Shown here: positions 59,320-64,000 of the stretch, piece after piece
Position numbering within the stretch: position 1 is the first letter of the stretch
Layout: every line of letters begins with the position of its first letter
Source: Anniella stebbinsi
Taxonomy: Eukaryota > Chordata > Lepidosauria > Squamata > Anniellidae
Reading direction: 5' to 3'
Length of the DNA stretch: 64,000 nt
Assembly: GCA_029215795.1 (NCBI GenBank)
Contig: JARDYH010000004.1
Coordinates: 33,298,001-33,362,000, forward strand
The notes under the pieces: model-generated
Database searches by the model: none
Told to the model about the DNA's origin: nothing
The model's input: only the letters and a program-made list of their open reading frames with translations
Position numbers and translations under genes: made by a program

Positions 59320-61172
59320 CAGAGCTGTGATTAGTGTCCAAGACTCGGATGAAAACCAGTTAATCACGTTTGCTTTTCATGCAACTTGCTTAGCAATTTG
59401 ACAAAAGGTTCTTCCTCATTAGCCATGCAAATTTTGACTTGAAAATCAAAATTCACGAAAATGTTAATTTTCACTGTAGCTAGTGAACGCGCTGTGGACG
59501 TGGGAGAAGATTACCAAAGAAAATGTCAAGAAATGAGCTTTTTTTTTTTTTTAAAAAAAAAGGGACTTGTTTTTTCCTCCACTTAAAATGCGCTGATTAG
59601 TTGGCCCAGCCCTAATTGTCACCATAGCAATCTAAATTGGTAATTTCAAGTTATATGTTGTCATAATGGAATGAGTAGCAAACCTCTCAGAACAGAACTG
59701 CACACTATAAGAAATGCATGGTAGTTCTCCCAAGTAGCTGTGCTGTATGGAGTTTCTGTTTCACCTTCCATTATGTGTAGCATATCATACCTCATGTCCT
59801 GCTATCAATACACCATGTGTTTCCCCATCTCCATTTCCTATTGGCAGCCAGTAGGGGTGGGGGGGGGACAAGGAACTATGGAATGTAGGACTCCAGAGGA
59901 ATACAAGGTAAGTTGTACTGTATGCCATGACATGGAGGACAATTCAAAATGGGTTTGTCATGTTTGCCGTGTTTCTTATAATACATTACAATCCTGGGTC
60001 TTAATTTATCTTTATGAGCATTTAAGACAGGTTAAAATATACCTGTCTTCGTGCTTACATTTTGTGTTAGATGTGGGTTCTGGTTCTGCCAGATCCAAGT
60101 CATCAATCAGGTTCTTTTAGGTTCCAAGATGAAACAAGGTACTTATGCAAAAAGATGGCAGCTTATTGTAGTGCTGTGCCGAAAATTTCGACCATTCCAT
60201 TTTTGGCATTTCATTGGGGGTGTGGGGGGGGGGAACCAAAACTTGGGCAAAAGAGGCTGGGAGAGGTAAAAGTTTCAGAGAATTTTCTCCTTGGGAAGGG
60301 TAACAGGGTTTCCAGGTACCTTTTTAAATATAGCCAGTTGTTGGGGAGTCTTCCTTCTTCTTTTTAAAACACCCCCAGCATTTTCAGGAGCCCAGGAGTT
60401 CCTCCTGAATGCTTATTGGAGAGTGCGAGGTCACATGTTCTCCTATAGTCATTAACTAAGAACTGCTGAGTGCCTCCAAAAGCCAGGGGCAGGGTTTTTT
60501 GTTGTTTGAAAAACTTAAAAAATAGAAAGAGAGCCTTTCAGCAACCAACTACACTTAAAAAAGGTATGTGGAAACCCTGTCCTCCCCATGGAGAGAATTC
60601 TCCAAATTCCCCCCTTCCTGCAAAAGAGGCAGAAAAAACAATGCCTCTTTCACAGGGAGAAAGTTCCTGATAATAGGGGGCAGGATTGAGCCCAGCACTA
60701 GTTTATTGGTAGAAAATGGATACAGAATATATACATGCAAAGAAAATTCACACCTCCCTCCAAGCTTTCATAGCTGGGTGTCTATCGGGTCCCCCATGAT
60801 AGATGGAACCCGTCACTTTGAGCCACAGCAGGCCGGATGTGCAATTCCTCTTGAAGCAAGACAGAAGCATGAAGTTCATGGATTGGATCTTATAAGCTCC
60901 TCTGCTAGATGCCTGCCTGTCTCCCTTTCAGGAGCAGACGGGCTGCATCCCTCCACACTCTCAGGAGAAGTCTCTCACAGGTTCTCAAAGCATCTCAGCT
61001 TGGAAAACTAATTGTTTTTCTAGTGCCTGGTTAGAAGTGAAAACCTCCCAGTTCTTCTATGAGGAAAGGGTGATATAACTATGAGAGGCCCATCCAAGGA
61101 ATGAGGCCTACTCTTGTCAGCTAAAGCCTGCTAAAATCGTTTTACTGTGTTAAGGTAAACAGGTCTCATAGC

Positions 61173-61492
61173 TAGGGTGACCAGATAAAATCCAGGTCAG
61201 GGCTCATGTAACTTTAACAGCTGTAGAGAAAAGGGAATTTCAGCCAGGGTCATTTGTATGCAATTAGTTCCTGGTGAAATTCCCTATTCATCATAACTGT
61301 TAAAGTTGCAGGGGCCCTGCCTTCTTTTGTATATGGTCACTCTAGTATAGTGCCTGCAACTTTAACTGTTGTGATGAAGAGGGAATATCACCAGGAACTA
61401 ATTGCATACAAATGAAACTGGCTGAAATTCCCTTTTCTCTACAACTGTTAAAGTTACATGAGCCCTGACCTGGATTTTATCTGGTCAGCCTA
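61173..61492. mobile_element. 320-bp palindromic hAT-type MITE, second complete copy
   Basis: Same length and structure as at 45518-45837. The flanks 61165-61172 and 61493-61500 are both CTCATAGC, a second independent perfect 8-bp duplication. The right terminus has one change (GGTCAGCCTA). Confidence 0.93.
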
Positions 61493-61804
61493 CTCATAGC
61501 AGCATTTTGGAACTCTATGAAATCCATACTTCTGCTCACTAACAAACTCACTACATGTGTTAAGAGCAAGTGTGTTATAAAAAAAACATGTTTGCCAATT
61601 ATATTTGTGATGCATGTTTAGCTGTGTTCTTTTCAGTGAATATATATTAGTAAGTGTGATGTTTGTCTTTTTCTCTCCTATATATGCAAGTCTAAATATT
61701 AGGGGGATTACTTTGGATAATCTGTGAAAACAGTAGATACAATTAGTTGTGAATCTCTATCTCCAAATGTGAATCTTGACTCCATTTTTCTCCCTCTCAT
61801 AATA

Positions 61805-62203
61805 CCGGATTGCAGGGCCATCCCATGAAGCTGATTGGTGGGAGATTCAGGACAGATAAAAGGAAATACTGCTTCACATAGCACATAGTTAAACTATGGA
61901 ATTCACTACCAAAAGATGTGATGGCCACCATTTTGGATGGCTAGAAAAGGAGGCTAAGCAAATCCATGGAAGACAAGGCTATCAGTGGCTTCTAGTCCTG
62001 TCGTCTATATGCTACCTCCAGTGTCAGCATCAGTTTGCTTATATAAGCAGTTGCTGGGGAATATGATTGGGAGGGTGCTATTGCAGTCACGTCCTACTTG
62101 TGGATTTCCACAGGCAGCTGGTTGGCCACTGTGTGAACAGAATGCTGGACTAGATGGACCCTTGGTCTGATCCAGCATGACTCTTCTTATGTTCTTATGA
62201 ATG
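61805..62203 (+). mobile_element. CR1 LINE 3' region
   Basis: aggacagataaaaggaaata, ctatggaattcactaccaaa, gatggccaccattttggatg and aggctatcagtggcttctag are the end of the CR1 ORF2. ctggttggccactgtgtgaa and cttggtctgatccagcatga are the 3' UTR, ending ttcttatgttcttatg. The terminal repeat is complete; it ends about 90 bp before the splice acceptor. Confidence 0.88.
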
Positions 62204-62292
62204 TTTTGAGCTTCAGCTATGCAAGAGAGACTAATGAAAAGATCATTTCAGATAGTTTGCTTAAGCATCTTGTTTTCCCCAATGTATTTCAG

Positions 62293-62374
62293 GTGATATT
62301 TGAATCGGTTTCATTAAAAGGACACCCTGGGTACATAGCTGTGGATGAAGTCAGAGTCCTTGCCCATCCATGCA
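62293..62374 (+). CDS. PTPRT: PTPRT exon (probably exon 4), end of MAM domain
   Basis: The next coding exon of the same gene. Seen: acceptor tttcag ends at 62292, and donor gtaagc starts at 62375. The 82 nt give 27 codons from [10 protein letters not shown] through [15 protein letters not shown], plus the first base (A) of a split codon. It starts in phase 0, matching the phase-0 end of the upstream exon, so the two join as FYQ-VIFES. The IAVDEVRVL strand and following HPC are the conserved end of the MAM domain in R2B phosphatases. The SVSLKGHPG stretch fits PTPRT better than the versions I remember for PTPRM (TSGHQG) or PTPRK (SGGRSG). The residues translated after HPC in an uninterrupted reading are intronic. 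A CR1 fragment ends only about 90 bp upstream of the acceptor. Confidence 0.92.
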
Positions 62375-63019
62375 GTAAGCAGGCTTTTTTTTCCCTTCTT
62401 TACCTTTCTTCCTAACCATAGTGATGTGTTACATTAGACATCAAGAGGAGTCATTCAGCCAATTCAATCAGTTCTGAAACATCTTCTTTTATCCTTTCCA
62501 AATGCTTACAGAGTGGAAGCAATCAGCCCTGAATAAATACATAATTTCTCAAGTCGTGCAACAGGCGGAACTGCTACAAATGTGCAGCTAGTGCCAAAAT
62601 TCTAGTCCATTATTAAGGGGATATAAAGCCCTGATTGTTAGCTCTGATTCAGACCATTGAAGGGGAAGAATTACAGGGTCTTGATGGTACCCTATAGAAC
62701 TAACTTAAAGAGAGAATGTGGCAGCGGATACGAGGGGGGGCTTTCATGGACACAACTAAGCAAATTAGTGCAACATTCACTCTGGAATCAATGCCCTGGA
62801 GTGTCTTTTCTTTAAAGGAATGTAAATCTTTTCAGTGCCTCTGTGAAAGCAATTAAAGAAATATGTATCGCTTTCAAAACATGCAACTCATACTGTGAAG
62901 TAGAGAAGTAAGTCAAAGATTGTTTCAATACATTTCCTAGGCTGCTGTATTTATCCAGATTTTTTAAAAGCATTTAATTAGGAATTTGTATCCAGTTTTC
63001 ATTAGAGATGTCACATTAA

Positions 63020-63122
63020 GGGCACAATCCTTGTTTAGACAGAAAAAAGTCCTACAACTCCCAGCATTCCCCAGCCAGCCATGCTGGGAGTTACAGGACC
63101 TTTTTCTGTCTAAACATGCACT
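63020..63122. mobile_element. Palindromic MITE, TTAA-flanked family, copy 3
   Basis: TTAA at 63016-63019 precedes gggcacaatccttgtttaga. aagtcctacaactcccagca mirrors tgctgggagttacaggacct, and ctgtctaaacatgca closes the right arm, which is slightly truncated. Confidence 0.8.
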
Positions 63123-63494
63123 AACAAACTTGTCCACACACAGGACTAGTTCAAATGTAACATTAGACTACTTTTTATGTTGTCCAGACATATCTGACCT
63201 CTATATTCCTTTGAAAAGCTTAATATTTGACACAACAAGGCCACAGGAATGCACATTTAAGCCCTACTGATTTCTATTGGAGAAAACTAGGTCCTTGACT
63301 TGCCAAGATTCACTGAAACCAAAAACTGCCTGGTTCCAAAATGGTTAATCCTTGAGTCAGATTGCCCTAGGTCTGCCTAGAAGCTTCCATCCTCTCATTG
63401 TATAATATTCCTATTAACCATGTGCAAACATGAGACTTTGTTGATGGCTCACATTCATGACATTATCAAGAGTAGAGCTACATGATGTCACAAT

Positions 63495-63600
63495 GTACAG
63501 AAGCCTTGTCCAACCTGGTGCCGTCCAGATGTGTGGGACCAGAACTGCTCTAACTGGGACTCCAGAATTCTGTAGAATATTCTGCAACAATTATACCATG
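63495..63600. mobile_element. Possible decayed MITE half
   Basis: cagaagccttgtccaacctg then gtgccgtccagatg resembles the 7.88-kb MITE terminus. The remainder is too diverged to confirm. Confidence 0.4.
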
Positions 63601-63690
63601 GGATTCTTAAACTGGGTGTGTGTGTGTGTGAGTGTGAAAGGGCTAAAATGAAGCTTGGGATCTGAAGGTGCTTTGTTGGGGGAACTTTTA

Positions 63691-63694
<4 letters not shown>

Positions 63695-63729
<35 letters not shown>
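63695..63729. repeat. (TA)n microsatellite
   Basis: About 17 TA units, translated as a Tyr/Ile run. Confidence 0.95.
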
Positions 63730-63732
<3 letters not shown>

Positions 63733-64000
63733 GAATCTCATGGTCTTACATGATTTCATACATCCATATGCTACTTTTTGGGCAAGGAGCTCGAAGTGGC
63801 ATACATGGTTCTTCTTCCCCTTTTTAACGTCACAGCAACACTTTGTGGTAGGTTAGGCTAAGAGACAGCAGCTGACCCAGAATCACCCAGTAAATTTCAA
63901 AGCTGGATGGTGATTTGAATCTGAGTCTCTACTCCTGTTCTAATCTGACACTCTGCATTGGATCCAGGCATAGCCATAGTTAGAGTAGACACGCTGCAAT

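Larger units (their letters stand above)
55763..62292 (+). other. PTPRT: PTPRT intron (probably intron 3)
   Basis: A complete 6,530-bp phase-0 intron, from gtatgt to tttcag. It holds a palindromic MITE, a short inverted repeat, a U2 snRNA fragment, a 320-bp hAT-type MITE and a CR1 3' end, described separately. 55763-56910 and 59320-61160 show no recognisable gene. 60660-61010 has some repeat-like open frames that I cannot classify. Confidence 0.9.
62375..64000 (+). other. PTPRT: PTPRT intron (probably intron 4, partial)
   Basis: Intron after the MAM exons, open at the right edge. The split codon at the donor makes it phase 1. It contains a short palindromic element at 63.02 kb and a TA dinucleotide run at 63.70 kb; the rest is unremarkable. 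Confidence 0.85.

Noticed and set aside
62375..62415. Extension of the second exon past HPC
   Set aside because: gtaagc at 62375 is a consensus donor, and the residues beyond it do not match the family.

Overview
The window is vertebrate nuclear DNA, almost certainly from a squamate reptile (lizard or snake). Two pieces of evidence support this. It carries two Sauria-type SINEs, a family described from squamates, and a repeat fauna of L2 and CR1 LINEs, a tRNA-Ala-derived SINE and many palindromic DNA transposons. It also carries two coding exons that match, from memory, the receptor protein tyrosine phosphatase PTPRT. No bacterial, phage or plasmid gene was seen.

Layout. Only 354 bases are host coding sequence. 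Exon A (55491-55762) and exon B (62293-62374), both on the + strand, have good splice sites and compatible phases. Together they encode the C-terminal two thirds of the extracellular MAM domain. By comparison with the human gene they should be exons 3 and 4. Bases 1-55490 are then intron 2 (no other exon seen), 55763-62292 intron 3, and 62375-64000 the start of intron 4. PTPRT is a very large gene, so long introns are expected.

The introns are a graveyard of mobile DNA. There are eight L2 LINE fragments; the best, at 51.0-52.7 kb, keeps the reverse transcriptase YADD box but is frameshifted. Three CR1 3' ends, two Sauria SINEs and three tRNA-Ala SINEs are present. So are LTR-like segments at 19.6, 30.0 and 32.0 kb, with a weaker one at 40.6 kb. 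A rich set of foldback elements follows. A truncated U2 snRNA copy with a 13-bp target duplication lies at 59.25 kb.

The most striking object is a 619-bp, extremely GC-rich element at 1854-2472. It has terminal inverted repeats and a perfect 8-bp target-site duplication, which marks it as a non-autonomous hAT-type transposon. Its right terminus (first 14 bases) is identical to that of the 320-bp palindromic elements at 45.5 and 61.2 kb, each of which also has a perfect 8-bp duplication. Inside are a 28-bp perfect hairpin, six degenerate GC-rich repeats, an ETS/GABP-like site and splice-donor consensus on both strands, so it is a mobile CpG island. A second CpG-rich, promoter-like patch lies at 41.0-41.35 kb.

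No system of cooperating genes is present. The biology is one adhesion-receptor gene interrupted by transposons. Repeat names are from memory and motif reading; no database search was possible.
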